From NCBI RefSeq assembly GCF_001642475.1, contig NW_019173977.1:182644-246643 (forward strand): DNA of 64,000 nt. The letters are read 5' to 3'. The notes beneath the pieces were generated by a model that was given only the letters and a program-made list of their open reading frames with translations, ran no database searches and was not told where the DNA came from. Positions 10,637 to 22,618 of the stretch are shown piece after piece. Each line of letters starts with the position of its first letter. The stretch's first letter is position 1. A program made the translations under genes and the position numbers. The stretch comes from Fonsecaea monophora. Its lineage: Eukaryota > Ascomycota > Eurotiomycetes > Chaetothyriales > Herpotrichiellaceae.

Positions 10637-12575
10637 TATGAGACAAAACGTCTATTAAACGTATATACCCAACTTTGAGGCTGTGAGACTCTTCTGCAAA
10701 TACAGAGGCGCCTTCTGAACAGAAGATAGAAAGAAATGGAGAACCGCCTGACACGATTAGACTGCGTGCATGAGCTTTATATCTCGACCTCGGGCGTGCT
10801 GCTGGAAAACTCCGGATTGCAGGGACAAGCCACGAGGTACTCGGTACATGATCGAGTGGTGTCAACTGTTCTGCGAGTTAAGAGAAACAAAGGCAGACGG
10901 TTTGTCACAAAACACTAGGCATCCAGTCCTGATAGAGAGCAGTCCAGTAATTGATTGGATCTCCTAACATGCTTTCCTGGTCAGACTTTGAGATGTGGCC
11001 AAGGCCTAGACCTGCGGAAGCAGCTATGTCAGGTCAGTAGAATCGTCTAAACTCAAGACGGAAGGGTCGCGACAAAGCCAGAAGCGAGAACCAGGTTCAT
11101 GGACGCGATAGTGATTGGCTCATGGCCTGATGGTTCAAAGTCCAGCCTGCGGACTTTCGCCGGCGGAAGTGTGGAGGGTAGAGGATGAGGTCTCGAATAC
11201 CCCAGGTTTGTGGGGAACCCACCGAGGTCAAAGTCTCCAAACGGTTAGGATTCTCGTAACTGGCTCCTTGGACTCTGATGATGGCTGAACAAGACGACTC
11301 TGATAGTGTCTTAGCTAGACTGGCATGACTGGGTAAAAGGGGGGTAATTTGACGAGTATCCTCGGCTAGCCTGTCAGGGCCTAAAGATTCGCGCTCGATG
11401 AGGAGAAACTCATGGCAAAAACAGAAGATTGGCTTCCTGCCGAGTAGATATTGTTTGAATGGGTATTCCCCAGACCCCAAAGTGACTGGTGGCTTGCGCC
11501 ACGTGTTGGCACTGCGAATCATGGCAACATCTTCCGGGTGTCAAGACGAGGACCAAGCATACAAAGTATGTAGTTCCACCGGATGAGAGAGTCAGCGAAA
11601 GACGACTCGGAAGGAGGATCCATTTTTTCATTCACCACTTTCCGTGGAGATGTGCAACCCCCTGTTGGAAGCCCGTCTCGCCGTGTTTGGATATGATTGA
11701 AATATGGTCGGGAAACTTCCGAGGCGATATGAACGAACCTCCGTGGAGGATTCTTCACTTCATGTATGTGCCAAGATGTGTGACCAAGATGGATTTCCCA
11801 AAGTCTGTCCAAGAACCTCACTGCTATGTGTTGTAAATCGCATGTGAATTTTGTCCCAGGCAGCTAAATGCAGGAAAGAAGGGTTCCGTGACTGAACACT
11901 TTGTACCTCGTACACTTGGTCTTGTGTCTCATGGATCAATATGGACGAGCCCCCGGTGGCTGCAACGAGAACCTCAAAGACAAGCCTTAAATACGAGGCG
12001 ATCGGCGTAGACAAGGAGAGCAAGGACGACAAGGGACCAGTGGGGGTTTTGTAGTTGAACATCGTAGTTGGAGTCCCGGTTGTAGTGGTGCCAGTGGGGA
12101 TCTTGTGCTCGGCGAGTCGGTAAAGGGTTGAGGGTTTGGGGTTGATCACCCACAGTCCAGAGTCACAATCGCAGCCCGCAATTCATCTGTCGCAGGTGCA
12201 GTTTCAGTTCCACTGATTCGCCGTAAACTACGGTGTCGCACACGAACGCGATATTGCAATGCCTCGTCGCGACTTTTCATATTATTTGGTTTCCGCAGGC
12301 TGTCGCCTGGTCGGGTCAACAGTTACGCACCGCCTTTTTGTCCCATCAAGAAATGATGCGGATTTCCCTCGCTGCCTAAGTCTCTATGACTGTTCCTCAA
12401 AATTGCTGAACCCAAGAAAACCCCATCGGTTTGGAGGCCCAGGGCACTCCTGCGACATTCCTTTACCTTCACGACACCAACTCCAAGACGAAATCTATCA
12501 AACACGCATGTCTCATCCCCCCTCTCGCCCACTGACGCAAGACGGTCGCTATCGGCCGAACTACCGCGACTGAGA
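10637..12575. other. intergenic region between sugar transporter and NUP159
   Basis: About 1.9 kb separating divergent genes. Several open frames up to about 140 codons occur, but none has a conserved motif or plausible splice partners, and they overlap on both strands. The region should hold both promoters. No RNA gene or repeat family was recognised. Confidence 0.5.
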
Positions 12576-15500
12576 ATGGCGTTTAGTTTTTCGAACGCCG
12601 TGTCAAGCGGCTCACCTGTTGGTTCTCTTGGTGTAAATGTCAAAGAGGGAGCAGAATTACAAGAAATTCAGACAAACGAGTTGGGGTTTGCTGCCTTGAA
12701 TGGCGAGTCGAAAGTTCAGCTGCTTCCAACACCATGGCCTGCCGACAGTCTTCCCCCTCCCTCGTCGTCATTACTCAGTGTCGCATCAGCTAGAGGCTTG
12801 CTAGCTGCAGCAGGACCGGATGCCGTCTACATCACATCTACTTCTAAGATCCGAGAAGCTTTCCGCTCTCAACCCCCTGAGAAGAGCCAGACGAGGCCAT
12901 TTCAACCAGAGATCAGGCTACCATATCCGCGAGTCTCTCATCTCGCATTTTCCTGCGATGAGAGCGTTCTCGTTGTCTCGACCTCAGCGGGAATCGCAGC
13001 CTTCCAGGCCGAAACCTTGCAGAAGGGCAACCTAACTCCTGCGTTGGAGATACCCATCAACGGTCAGAACCTGCGAGTAGTTGCGCCAAATCCGGTCGTC
13101 GAATCTGCGGAACTCTTCGCTATCATCACTGCCAATGGCGATCTCATGCTATTGGACTTGAAGGCTGGAGGTATTAAATCTGGCAGTGAAGGCAATGTGC
13201 TCAAGACAGGTGCAAGCTGTCTGTCGTGGAGTAATAGGGGCAAGCAATTGGTTGCAGGCATGGCGGACGGGACAGCAGTCCAGATGAAACCGGATGGCAC
13301 TGTGGTTGCAAACATTCCCAAGTCAACAAGCATTCCCGCAGACTCGCACGTCTCTGGCATCTCATGGCTCGAGAATGATACCTTCTTCATCATTTATACG
13401 CCCAACAGTACAGGCGATGAAATTCCGCCATCAGAGTACTACATCGTGCAGAGGGAGCCTAAAACGACAAACTACACATTCCAGAAGCTCCCAGAGATCC
13501 TGCCACCATTCGGGATGGCCAGATTACCTGCTTTCCATTTCATCTCGAGACTGAGAAACTTTCAGCCCCATATTCAAGACTTGTTAATAGTGACTGCCAC
13601 GACCGCTACGGACGTCGGGCTGATCTCCAAGTCGGACCAAGCCTTGTCACAAGAAGATCCTGTTGTTTCAGCATTTACTTTCACCACGATCGAAGATGAT
13701 ACGAGACGCGCTCAGCTTCCCCTATCCACAACTTTCCAGGACACGTCGCCTATCGGTATGGTAGTGGACTTGTCTAGTTCTGAAAAAGTTCCGAATCCGA
13801 TCCCCTCAGACCCGGAAATTGAAGAGACAGCTGGACCTGTACCGTGTTTGCTCGTTTTGAATAATGAAGGTATTCTAGTGGGCTGGTGGATCATATACAA
13901 CGAATCAGTCCGTTCAAAGACTCTTTTCTCCGGGTTTGCTTCTGTACAAGCCGCAAAGGAAGGCTCAGCACCTGCCGTTCGGTCACCGTCACCAGCACCA
14001 GCCGCTGCCGTTGCCGCCTCCTCTACATCTGGTGAACCACGTTCTACTGGTCCTTTCGGACAGTCTTCAAGTGGAGGCTTTGGCATGCCCATAGCCCCTG
14101 CACCCTTCGGTGCCGCGTCTGCAAAACCATTTGGGACTTCCTCCCAGATCACGTCTGACAAACCTTCATGGGCCAGTACGGGATTTGGCTCTACTGCTGG
14201 TGCAGCATCGACACCGGCCTTTGGAAAGGCTGCATTTGGTTCAGCTACACCCATGGGAGCGGCCAATCCCCCTGCCTTTGGATCAGCGAGTGCCTTGGGA
14301 AGTCGACCGTCCGCTTTCGGACAACCCTCGACGATCGGAGGGACTCCTGCATTTGGACAGACTTCTGCCTTTGGTCCCGCTCCCACCTCGAGCCCATTTG
14401 CGAAAGCTGGGGTTGACTCCAGCAACTCAGGCTTTGCCTCGTTCTCAAAGGGAGGAGGCTTTGCTTCTTTTGCGGGAGACACCTCAGGACAAGGCAGCCA
14501 AAGCCCTTTTGGTGCCGCAAGTAGGACGGCCCCCTTTGCTCAAGCACCAGGGAATGTATTCAGCTCCAATAAATCCCAAGATTCACCCTTTGCAACCAAA
14601 AAGCCTGGTGATACCCTCAGCTCTTTTGGGTCGGCAAATGCTTTCAAGTTGCAGTCCTCATTCCGGGGGGATGGGACGGTGAAAGACGACCTACCACCGC
14701 CCAAAGAACCAAGTGGCTTTTCCTTTGGATCTTCATTTGGCGACATGCTAAGCGATAACAAATCTGCACTGTCACCCACCCACAACAAAGAAGAGGAAAT
14801 GGACGAGGAAAGCGAACCGAGTGAGGCCGATTCTGATAGAATTCAGGATATGTCGACCCAGAGATCTTCACCCGAGATCTCAATGAAGCCTCCTCAGACG
14901 TTGGTCACTCCTCCTTCCACCCTTACGCAACCCAAAACTACTCCCGTGCCAGCTGTGTCCACCATATTCGGCCCGCCACCGAACCAAAGTACAACTCCAT
15001 TGGCCCAAAATAACACCCCGGGATGGTCCTTCCAGCCCTTGTCCTCCACAACTCCCAAAGAAACCCCAAAGCCCTCTCATTTGGCCATGTTTGGCTCTCA
15101 ACCCATAACCCAGACACCAGCCGCCGTACAAAAGAGCGTACCAGCATCTACTTTCAATTCTACGGGAGCACGTCCAGAGATCAAGAAGGAACCTGCGAGC
15201 GAGGACGAGCCTGTTGATCTCAAGACCATTCCTGAGGCACCGCTTCCTCCGGATACCGTCAGCAAGCCGCGATATGTATCGGGGGAGACATCGGCATCAT
15301 CACATACATCGAAAACACCGCCAGACGACGCACCTCTACCACCAGACTTCCTTCCAGTGCCCAGGGCAGGTCAGGTAGAAGAGGCCAACCCAGAACTACC
15401 AGACGACGACGAAGATGACTTCAGTTCCGACTTCGAGGACGAAGGAGAGGAAGTCGAGGAGAGTCCAGAGGAGGACGTCACAGAGGAACCAACAGAGCAT

Positions 15501-17039
15501 TTAGAGACATCTCCGGAGAGCTCGTTCAAGAGCGGCGACAGGAGTCCAGAAACAAGTCCTACGGGTGGGTTGTTTACAAAGGTTACTCCAGCCTCCGCAG
15601 CTCCCAAACCCGCCAGACCGCTCTTCGGCGAAGTTGGTGCAGGGCCTGTTTTCGCACCTCCCAAACCACAAGAAAGTCCACGGTCGCCTAGCCCTGTGAG
15701 GCAGGCTTTTTCGATCGATGGTCTTCGAGCAGATGCCTCGAGATCGGTTAGTGCACCGGCGCATCCTCGATCCATCATCGATCAACGAAAAGCCGAATAC
15801 CAGAGATCTGGACTGGCCGCCCAAGCTGCGAGGACGAGGGAGGAAGAAGCAGCCAAGGAGAAGGCTCGTCGCGAAGCTCTTACACGGGAGAAGGCACAAG
15901 CGGATGCTGAGGAGCTTGCGCCACTCGAGGATGACGAGGATGAAAGGCTACGCCAGGAGCTGGAGAGGCCCATTACTCCCTCTGAAACATTGGACGATTT
16001 CGTCACATATCAACCCCGACCCCGCGAGGAGACACAAAAGACTGGCATACCGGCACAGATCGAGCGGCTGTACTCGGATATTAACTCAATGGTATACACC
16101 CTAGGTATCAATTGTCGCTCGCTCTCAGCGTTCCTGCAATACCAGCAACCCGAAGCAACCAATCAGTCATGGCCAGCCGTGCTCAAGTCTGAGACACCAC
16201 TGGACGCGTTGAATGATGAGCTTCTATTGACAGATATCGCAAGATTGCACGAAGGATACGCGGTGCTTTCAGATATGCTGGCGGACTGCCGTGTAGGAGA
16301 CTACATTGAGAAATTTGAACAGGCACAAGCTCTGATGAAGCGCGAGGTCTTCGACTTGAGGAACAAGCTCATATCCATACGCAAGACGTTGCATAGTCTG
16401 TCAGCTAGCGACGGTGCAGTGAACGCACCTCTTACTGCCGAGCAGGCTTCCATCCAGCATGATCTTCGCAAAACGTTTACGTGTGTGCAAACACAGATGA
16501 TTCAGGTTGAAGATGGGCTTTCCGTTCTTCGCGCGAAGCTCGCACAAATAGCTCCAGCCAACGGCACCAGCCAACCAGGTGCTCTGGGTCGAGCGGCTTC
16601 ACGCAAGAAGCCGACGGTGGAAGCTGTGACCAAAACTGTGGAAAAGATGATGTCAATGGCGGAACAGAAGAGCGCAGATGTCGACGTTTTAGAAGCGCAG
16701 CTCAAAAAAATGAGTGTGTCTCTTGGAACTTCAACGGACAACAATGGTGACTTGTCCAGCGGCGCCCCAAGCACTCCTCCCCATAGCCGACAGATGGGTA
16801 GCGTGGCCACACCGAAAAGTGCAGGCAGTGTCTATCATACGCCAGATTCTAAGTTTAGCAGCAGCACGCGTTCAGCCCGAGGATTCAGGACGAGTCAGAA
16901 TGGAGGATTGAATATGATCTCGGTAGAGGACAAGCAGCGATGGCAGGCAAAGGCGCGTCGTCGCAAGGACGCTGCTATCATGTTGAAGGAGGTGTTGGGA
17001 GAGAAACAAAAGGGAATTATCAAGGGCATCAAGAGTTGA
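12576..17039 (+). CDS. NUP159: nucleoporin Nup159-like, FG-repeat
   Basis: Single exon, 1487 residues. The N-terminal 400 residues or so resemble the beta-propeller that docks the mRNA-export helicase Dbp5 on the cytoplasmic face of the pore. From about residue 490 to 730 there is a field of FG repeats (PAFG, SAFG, GFGS, PFGQ spacings) that bind transport factors. A long Pro/Ser/acidic linker follows (an EDEGEEVEESPEED-type stretch near 950-970), then a charged helical segment rich in REEEAAKEKARRE. The last 350 residues are predicted coiled coil, as expected for assembly with Nup82 and Nsp1. Domain order and total length (yeast 1460) support the call. Dynein-light-chain-binding repeats, known in yeast Nup159, are not evident. 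Confidence 0.87.
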   Translation: MAFSFSNAVSSGSPVGSLGVNVKEGAELQEIQTNELGFAALNGESKVQLLPTPWPADSLPPPSSSLLSVASARGLLAAAGPDAVYITSTSKIREAFRSQPPEKSQTRPFQPEIRLPYPRVSHLAFSCDESVLVVSTSAGIAAFQAETLQKGNLTPALEIPINGQNLRVVAPNPVVESAELFAIITANGDLMLLDLKAGGIKSGSEGNVLKTGASCLSWSNRGKQLVAGMADGTAVQMKPDGTVVANIPKSTSIPADSHVSGISWLENDTFFIIYTPNSTGDEIPPSEYYIVQREPKTTNYTFQKLPEILPPFGMARLPAFHFISRLRNFQPHIQDLLIVTATTATDVGLISKSDQALSQEDPVVSAFTFTTIEDDTRRAQLPLSTTFQDTSPIGMVVDLSSSEKVPNPIPSDPEIEETAGPVPCLLVLNNEGILVGWWIIYNESVRSKTLFSGFASVQAAKEGSAPAVRSPSPAPAAAVAASSTSGEPRSTGPFGQSSSGGFGMPIAPAPFGAASAKPFGTSSQITSDKPSWASTGFGSTAGAASTPAFGKAAFGSATPMGAANPPAFGSASALGSRPSAFGQPSTIGGTPAFGQTSAFGPAPTSSPFAKAGVDSSNSGFASFSKGGGFASFAGDTSGQGSQSPFGAASRTAPFAQAPGNVFSSNKSQDSPFATKKPGDTLSSFGSANAFKLQSSFRGDGTVKDDLPPPKEPSGFSFGSSFGDMLSDNKSALSPTHNKEEEMDEESEPSEADSDRIQDMSTQRSSPEISMKPPQTLVTPPSTLTQPKTTPVPAVSTIFGPPPNQSTTPLAQNNTPGWSFQPLSSTTPKETPKPSHLAMFGSQPITQTPAAVQKSVPASTFNSTGARPEIKKEPASEDEPVDLKTIPEAPLPPDTVSKPRYVSGETSASSHTSKTPPDDAPLPPDFLPVPRAGQVEEANPELPDDDEDDFSSDFEDEGEEVEESPEEDVTEEPTEHLETSPESSFKSGDRSPETSPTGGLFTKVTPASAAPKPARPLFGEVGAGPVFAPPKPQESPRSPSPVRQAFSIDGLRADASRSVSAPAHPRSIIDQRKAEYQRSGLAAQAARTREEEAAKEKARREALTREKAQADAEELAPLEDDEDERLRQELERPITPSETLDDFVTYQPRPREETQKTGIPAQIERLYSDINSMVYTLGINCRSLSAFLQYQQPEATNQSWPAVLKSETPLDALNDELLLTDIARLHEGYAVLSDMLADCRVGDYIEKFEQAQALMKREVFDLRNKLISIRKTLHSLSASDGAVNAPLTAEQASIQHDLRKTFTCVQTQMIQVEDGLSVLRAKLAQIAPANGTSQPGALGRAASRKKPTVEAVTKTVEKMMSMAEQKSADVDVLEAQLKKMSVSLGTSTDNNGDLSSGAPSTPPHSRQMGSVATPKSAGSVYHTPDSKFSSSTRSARGFRTSQNGGLNMISVEDKQRWQAKARRRKDAAIMLKEVLGEKQKGIIKGIKS

Positions 17040-18138
17040 TGAAATGGACAGGAGGTTCCGCCACATACTATGTGGTATTAGAGAGATCAGGAATCTGTAC
17101 TGTCGACAATATTTGCCGTCTTGGAAATGAGATGAAATTGCTGTATTTGTATAACCCGAGGACACCGGCTAATATCACGTGACGGGATTCGCGATGGCGC
17201 GCAGCTTGGCAATAATGCAATCAAAACTTCCCCTCCCGCGCCGTTTGGTGCTTCTTCGAAATTTGTTCATTATTCATCTTTCCCCAGTTCGCTTGCCGCT
17301 CGTACGAGGTCACGGAGGTACCACGCCATCATCGCCCCCAATTCCCCTTGTCAACCTTGCAACTTCTGCATTTTCAAGGAGGCCATCGATCGTCCTGCGA
17401 TCACTTCAACCTCAACCCTTCCTCCATTTCCTCATCTCTTCAGACTCTTTCCGGGGCCTCAAGAACCTCCTTCGCTCGTCCTCTCTTGTATTTCTGCACT
17501 GCGGTTCCTCCCCTGGCCCTTTACCACCTGGACTCTGCTACAGTTCTCTACCTGCACTTTCAAGCTCCTCCCCTGTGCTGCCGCCTGAGTTCAAAGCCTC
17601 GTTGCCCATCGTTCCGAATCCGAGCCTGCTTCTCGTCGCGTCGCGTCCTTCCTCCTACGATCTTGGGCGTCTGAGTTAAGTACAGATACACCCTTCTCTT
17701 GCTGGATACAGGAAGGACAGAGGGGATCAGGACCATCTTCAAAGGCGTTGCTTTACACAAATTCACCTTCACCCACATCTCCTCATCCACGAGCACCATC
17801 ACTATCTTCTCCCTCCGAGCCTCTCGCACTTTCGCCCTCAGTTTCACCTCCACACGTCCTTTCTTGCACGTCATCGAGCCATTGCAGAGCACAGCATATC
17901 TCTTCAGTTCACAGCCAACCCCAGCACGAACCTGAAATCATCCTCTTTTCACATACACAATCTTATCCCTGGCGCGTTCCGCACTGGCATTCGCAATTCG
18001 ACCCTCTCCCCTACGCCAGCAAGTTTTCCTTCGACCACCCTTGGTGTACATAAAAAGAACTATCTCCCCGAGAACAATAATAGAAAGAAATTTACTTTGC
18101 ACACTATCTTCTTGGGCAGCCGCCTCGAAACCCGCAAT
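17040..18138 (+). promoter_or_regulatory. long pyrimidine-rich leader/promoter of the KH gene
   Basis: About 1.1 kb between NUP159 and the KH-domain gene. From about 17220 to 18060 the plus strand is strongly C/T-rich, with repeated CTTC, CCTC and TTCC tracts. Such tracts are common around transcription starts and long 5' leaders of highly expressed fungal genes. Open frames of 100-170 codons here are rich in Ser/Pro/Leu as a consequence of base composition and are not called as genes. Confidence 0.45.
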
Positions 18139-19659
18139 ATGTCTGCCTCACCCACCTCTCACGCCATGTCTTCAGCAAAACGGCCCTTGGAAGATCCTTC
18201 TTCACCTTCTGCCCCCACTGATTTACCAGACGCCAAACGCCCAGCGTTAGACAAGGTAGTCAGAGATGATGCAGCGGCCGAGGGCTCTGCTACCCTCAAC
18301 AGCGGACCAGCTGAAGGCCCAAAGCCCAACGAAAAGCACCCATTGCCAGCGCCTGTCACAAATGGGTCATCCGAAGCACATGTCGAAGGCGCCGCAGCAG
18401 CAGGCACCAAGGGAGCACCAGCCGCTGCGTCGCCGGAGACGCAGTCGCAAAGTGCTGCTTCCCACAACGACCGAGCCACGTCTCAGACACCATCTATGCC
18501 GCCGCAAGACGAGACGAACTGGATCCATATCCGTGCCGTCATTTCAAGTGCTGAAGCTGCAACCTGTATCGGCAAAGGGGGCGAGAACGTCACCCAGATC
18601 CGAAGACTTTCTGGTGCCAAGTGCACTGTGAGTGATTATTCAAGGGGCGCAGTCGAGCGTATCTTGACTGTTAGTGGTGCTCAAGACGCCGTCGCAAAGG
18701 CTTTCGGCCTGATCATTCGCACCTTGAACAACGAACCCCTCGAAGCTCCATCAACTGCGCAATCCAAGACCTACCCGCTGCGACTCCTAATTCCCCACAT
18801 CCTTATCGGCTCCATCATCGGAAAGTCTGGTGTGCGCATCAGAGAAATCCAGGAAGCATCGGGGGCTCGCCTCAATGCCTCGGACTCATGCCTGCCTCTT
18901 TCTACCGAGCGCTCTCTAGTTGTACTAGGCGTTGCGGATGCAGTTCACATTGCCACGTACTACATTGCTGTTACATTGGTAGAGCAATTGACGGAACGTT
19001 TCGGTGGCCCTGCTGCGTCCGCTTATGCCACAAGAAGTGGTGGTCCAGCAGGAGTTGTCCCCGGAGGTATGCAGGTTGTGCCATATGTTCCACAACCAGC
19101 CGGGGGTCAATATGGCCATCCAGACATGTACAAGAGGCACAATACACATCCACCACAACGATTGCCCCCTCAACCCTATGGTGCCCCGCAGATGCATGGT
19201 ACTCCGCAGCAGCCATATCCTCAGTTTGCTCAACCGTACGCAGCAGCGACACCACGAACTCCGAGCTATGGGGTTGGTCCACAGCAACCTGCAGCATATG
19301 GCCAAATACCGCCTCAGCCTGCTGCTCATGGACAACCTGCTCAGCCGGCCCATGCCATGCCGGGACAGCCAATCACGCAGCAGATCTTCATCCCTAACGA
19401 CATGGTCGGTGCAATCATCGGCAAAGGCGGCGCCAAAATCAATGAAATCCGGCATCTCAGCGGAAGTGTAATCAAGATCAACGAACCGCAGGACAACAGC
19501 AATGAAAGATTGGTCACCATTACCGGGACTCCAGAATGCAATCAGATGGCGCTGTACATGCTTTATTCCAGGCTGGGTAAGTTTACGGCTGAGACATCTT
19601 GACCCATTTGCGTACGCGAACTGACCACATGAACAGAAAGCGAGAAACATCGGATATAG
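18139..19659 (+). CDS. three-KH-domain RNA-binding protein (Hek2/Pbp2-like)
   Basis: Two exons, 18139-19576 and 19637-19659, giving 486 residues. KH1 (about 127-200), KH2 (about 211-285) and KH3 (about 412-479) each have an intact GxxG loop: GKGG, GKSG and GKGG. A disordered Ala/Pro/Ser N-terminus precedes them, and a Gln/Pro/Tyr-rich linker of about 110 residues separates KH2 and KH3, the layout of yeast Hek2/Pbp2 and fission yeast Rnc1. The 60-nt intron joins RLG to AAAGCGAG so that the protein ends RLESEKHRI; without splicing it would end GKFTAETS. The start MSASPTSH is chosen; an in-frame ATG 42 bases upstream is possible. Likely role: mRNA binding affecting localisation, stability or telomere-related transcripts. 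Confidence 0.9.
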
Positions 19660-20282
19660 AAGTGAGTGGAGAAGTCATTGTCCATGTGGCACGGTCACCA
19701 CTCGAATCTTTCTATTTGTGCCAAAGGCATTCTCTACGGGCTCTGGCAGTGGTTACTAATAGGAAACACAACCGATATCGTTGTGTGGCTCTCGCCTGGG
19801 GGAAGCGGAGCGGAAGTCGCCGTATGGATGGCGTTGCGAGGACGAGATGGAGGCTGGGAGTAGGACGCTTTGTAAGACGCCATTAATTTTTCCAAGTCGA
19901 GAGCACGTCTCCGCGCCGTCGAAGACAGGGAGCCATTTGAAGGGGCTGCCAGCAGATGGACCAGCTGTCTGCCTTGTTCGCAGCTTCTTGATGATGTACC
20001 ATCAATAGATTGCAAAAGTTCGTGTCTGAGTTGTTTTGGCAGACAAATAAGCACTCGAATCTCTCGGTCCGTGCCCTTTTCACAAAGCGGCAATGTTCTC
20101 TTTCCAAAGACGGTTAGTTTGTGGCTTCAAAATTGCGGGGGGAAATTCTGTGCAACGGCGGGGAGGCCTTGGCTTGCAGGGCTTGTCATGGAGGATTCTG
20201 CTTTGTGCTCTGACAATTCCTATTCTCGTGCCACTGGCTTTCTTCTCATTAACGATTAGACAGTCTCTATCTCTGTGAAAAC
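19660..20282. other. intergenic, no feature seen
   Basis: About 620 bases between two plus-strand genes, containing the KH-gene 3' end and the promoter of the MetE-like gene. Open frames on both strands overlap each other and show no conserved motif. Confidence 0.45.
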
Positions 20283-21650
20283 ATGGCTAACTCAACCTTG
20301 CACCGAGCTCCCCCTTTCCGGGCAGAGCACATGGGTTCGCTCCTCCGCCCTCAAAAGCTCCTCGATGTCCGGGCAGCGATCCGGGACAAGAACCTGTCAC
20401 CAGAAGAAGCCGGCCTCCCTGCGGTTGAAAAGGAGTCGATCGGCCAAATAGTCAAGACTCAGCTCTCGTTGGGCTTCAAAGCCGTGACTTCGGGCGAGTA
20501 TAACCGCACCCGCTTTTGGGGGTTGTTCTGGGATGAACTCGAAGGCACAATACGCTTACAGGATGCTGAGGCGAGCATGTTCCGTCTTTACCATCCCGAT
20601 GTGGTATCTTTGATCGAGAAAGATCGGAAGGTCATGCCTGGGGATAGTGTGATTGCCGGAACCAAGATCAGACATGCCGGCACACAGTCAAATCTCCATG
20701 AGCTTCGCCTGGTCCAGGCTTTCGTTCCAAAGGAGGACTGGGGCAATATCAAGCTCACCATGATCACACCGTCGGTATGTTTTTCCTGTTAGCGCGCATG
20801 TGGCGTCACAGCCTCCGCTGAAATCATCGTAACTGATTGTCATGCCCTCGAAGTGGTTTCATATGAGGTACAAACAAGGACGGGCATACACGCCTGAGGC
20901 ATATAAGAACGATGCCGAGTACTTTAGCGACGTTGCCAAGGCATATTCAAGAGAACTCGAGGTTCTGTATGAAGCCGGTCTGAGGAATGTCCAATTCGAT
21001 GACCCGAACCTGGCATGTAAGAATCTGTTGCCTGTGCCCGTCTGTCTGATATAAGATACTGATCATCGTGCGCCAACAAAGACTTTTGCTCCAAGCAATT
21101 CCGAGACGGGTGGGCCCAGGATCCCGACAATATCGGCTCTGTGGACGACCTTCTCGACGCCTACATTAAGCTCTACAATGACTCGATAGCCAAATGTCCG
21201 TCTGACATGCACACGGGTGTCCATTTGTGCCGTGGAAATTTCATCGGTGGTCGACATTTCGCCGAGGGTGCGTACGACATTATTGCTAGCAAATTGTTCC
21301 AGAACCTCAATGTCAACACCTTCTACCTGGAATATGACACTGAACGTGCGGGTGGGTTCGAACCACTCCGACACTTGCCGAAGAACAAGAACGTGATTAT
21401 CGGCTGTATCAGTACCAAGTTGAGGCAACTGGAAGACAAGGAAGAGATGAAGCAGCGGATCTACAAAGCGGCGGATTTTGTCGCCGAGGGATCGAACCAA
21501 TCGAGGGAAGAGGCCCTCAAGAGAATCGGCATCTCTCCCCAGTGCGGGTTCAGTACTCACGAGAGTGGATATCCTCTGAGTGATGAAGACCAAGAGAAGA
21601 AGTTGAAGCTGATCAGGCAGATTGCGGACGAGATCTGGGGCGAGCCCTGA
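20283..21650 (+). CDS. MetE-like (UROD/MetE fold) methyltransferase
   Basis: Three exons, 20283-20774, 20854-21016 and 21082-21650, giving 407 residues. It corresponds to the C-terminal catalytic barrel of cobalamin-independent methionine synthase rather than to the 750-residue two-barrel enzyme. The zinc ligands of MetE have visible counterparts: HxC in GVHLCRGNF, Glu in EYDTERAG and Cys in SPQCGF. The N-terminal RAEHMGSLLRP fits substrate-binding loops of the family. The joins restore ITPSWFHMRY and DPNLAYFCSK, which are continuous in relatives. Such short forms are widespread in fungi and are often annotated as 5-methyltetrahydropteroyltriglutamate-homocysteine methyltransferase-like, but a pteroyl substrate is unproven for them. 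Methyl transfer to a thiol is the safest inference. Confidence 0.85.
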
Positions 21651-22618
21651 GACGGGTTTGACAGTAAGTGGTCGTGACGGTGTGCTTTTCCTTGACGTAC
21701 GGTTGATATACATAAACATACGTGGACGGTCTGAAAGAGCATATTATGTCACCAGAGCATTTCAACATTCTGGTTAGACAAAAAGGTCCAGCAGGTTCAA
21801 CACGGATGATAAAAAGAAGGGAAGGGGAGCATGTCTGAGTGAAGGACGGAGCTATATCTGGTCCAAATGCAGCCCAGCAACGAGGCTGACTGACCTCATG
21901 GGACAGCCTCTATAGTGTCGACTCTCTGTACTATACCAAGACAATCAGAGGAAGAAGTCTGTGCCTTGGCAATTGCCCACCTGATTCCATATCGCTCCGT
22001 CATTGCACCGAGAAAGCGGCTCCGTTCCGCCTGATCGGGCTTCCCACGGTCTTTTAGTCCTTTCCAAACCCACATTCTGCCTCATGTACCGAGTATGTTC
22101 CCACCGGACCCCACAAACTCCAGAGCTCCCCCAGTTTAACGGGAGCGAATAGTAAGTCGTGTCGGGGTAACCTGCCAGGCACGGCGGGAGGTCGGTCAAG
22201 ACGCCGTGTCCTAGATTCTGACAACATTAGCGACATCTGATCTGATGTGGCACACCTCACTGACTCTCTTCCTCTTCGCTTCGAAATCCGGCGGACAAGA
22301 CACTTATTGTTAGCTTTCGGAGCGTGCCAACCACCTTCTGAGCTCGCTTTGTGCTCGTCCGAGTATGATGCATCGCTTCTGTTTCCTCCACACCGTCGGC
22401 AAATGGGGGACAAATGATGGACAGATTCCGTCGGCTCCCACACCGACGGCAATTGAATCCATGCAGGCCACGAGAATGCTGATTACTTCCTGCATGTCGT
22501 GTGTCTTCGCTCTTGACATTCGCTCACCATCACTTTGCTGGTCCCCGACTCTGAGTTCATTCTGTCCTTCCATATCATCACCATTTTGCGTGACTGAGTT
22601 CTTTGAGCGTCGCCCAGC
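21651..22618. other. intergenic, promoter of sugar transporter
   Basis: About 970 bases with the 3' end of the MetE-like gene and the upstream region of the next transporter. Overlapping short open frames on both strands show no family signal. No repeat or RNA gene recognised. Confidence 0.45.

Noticed and set aside
11097..11522. 141-codon minus-strand frame upstream of NUP159
   Set aside because: No recognisable family, overlapping frames on the other strand, and position within a long divergent promoter.
17179..17679. 166-codon frame in the CT-rich leader
   Set aside because: Ser/Pro/Leu bias is explained by base composition; no conserved content.
21340..21365. tRNA-like GGTTCGAACC box
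   Set aside because: Lies in the coding frame of the MetE-like gene (AGGFEPL) and has no surrounding cloverleaf.
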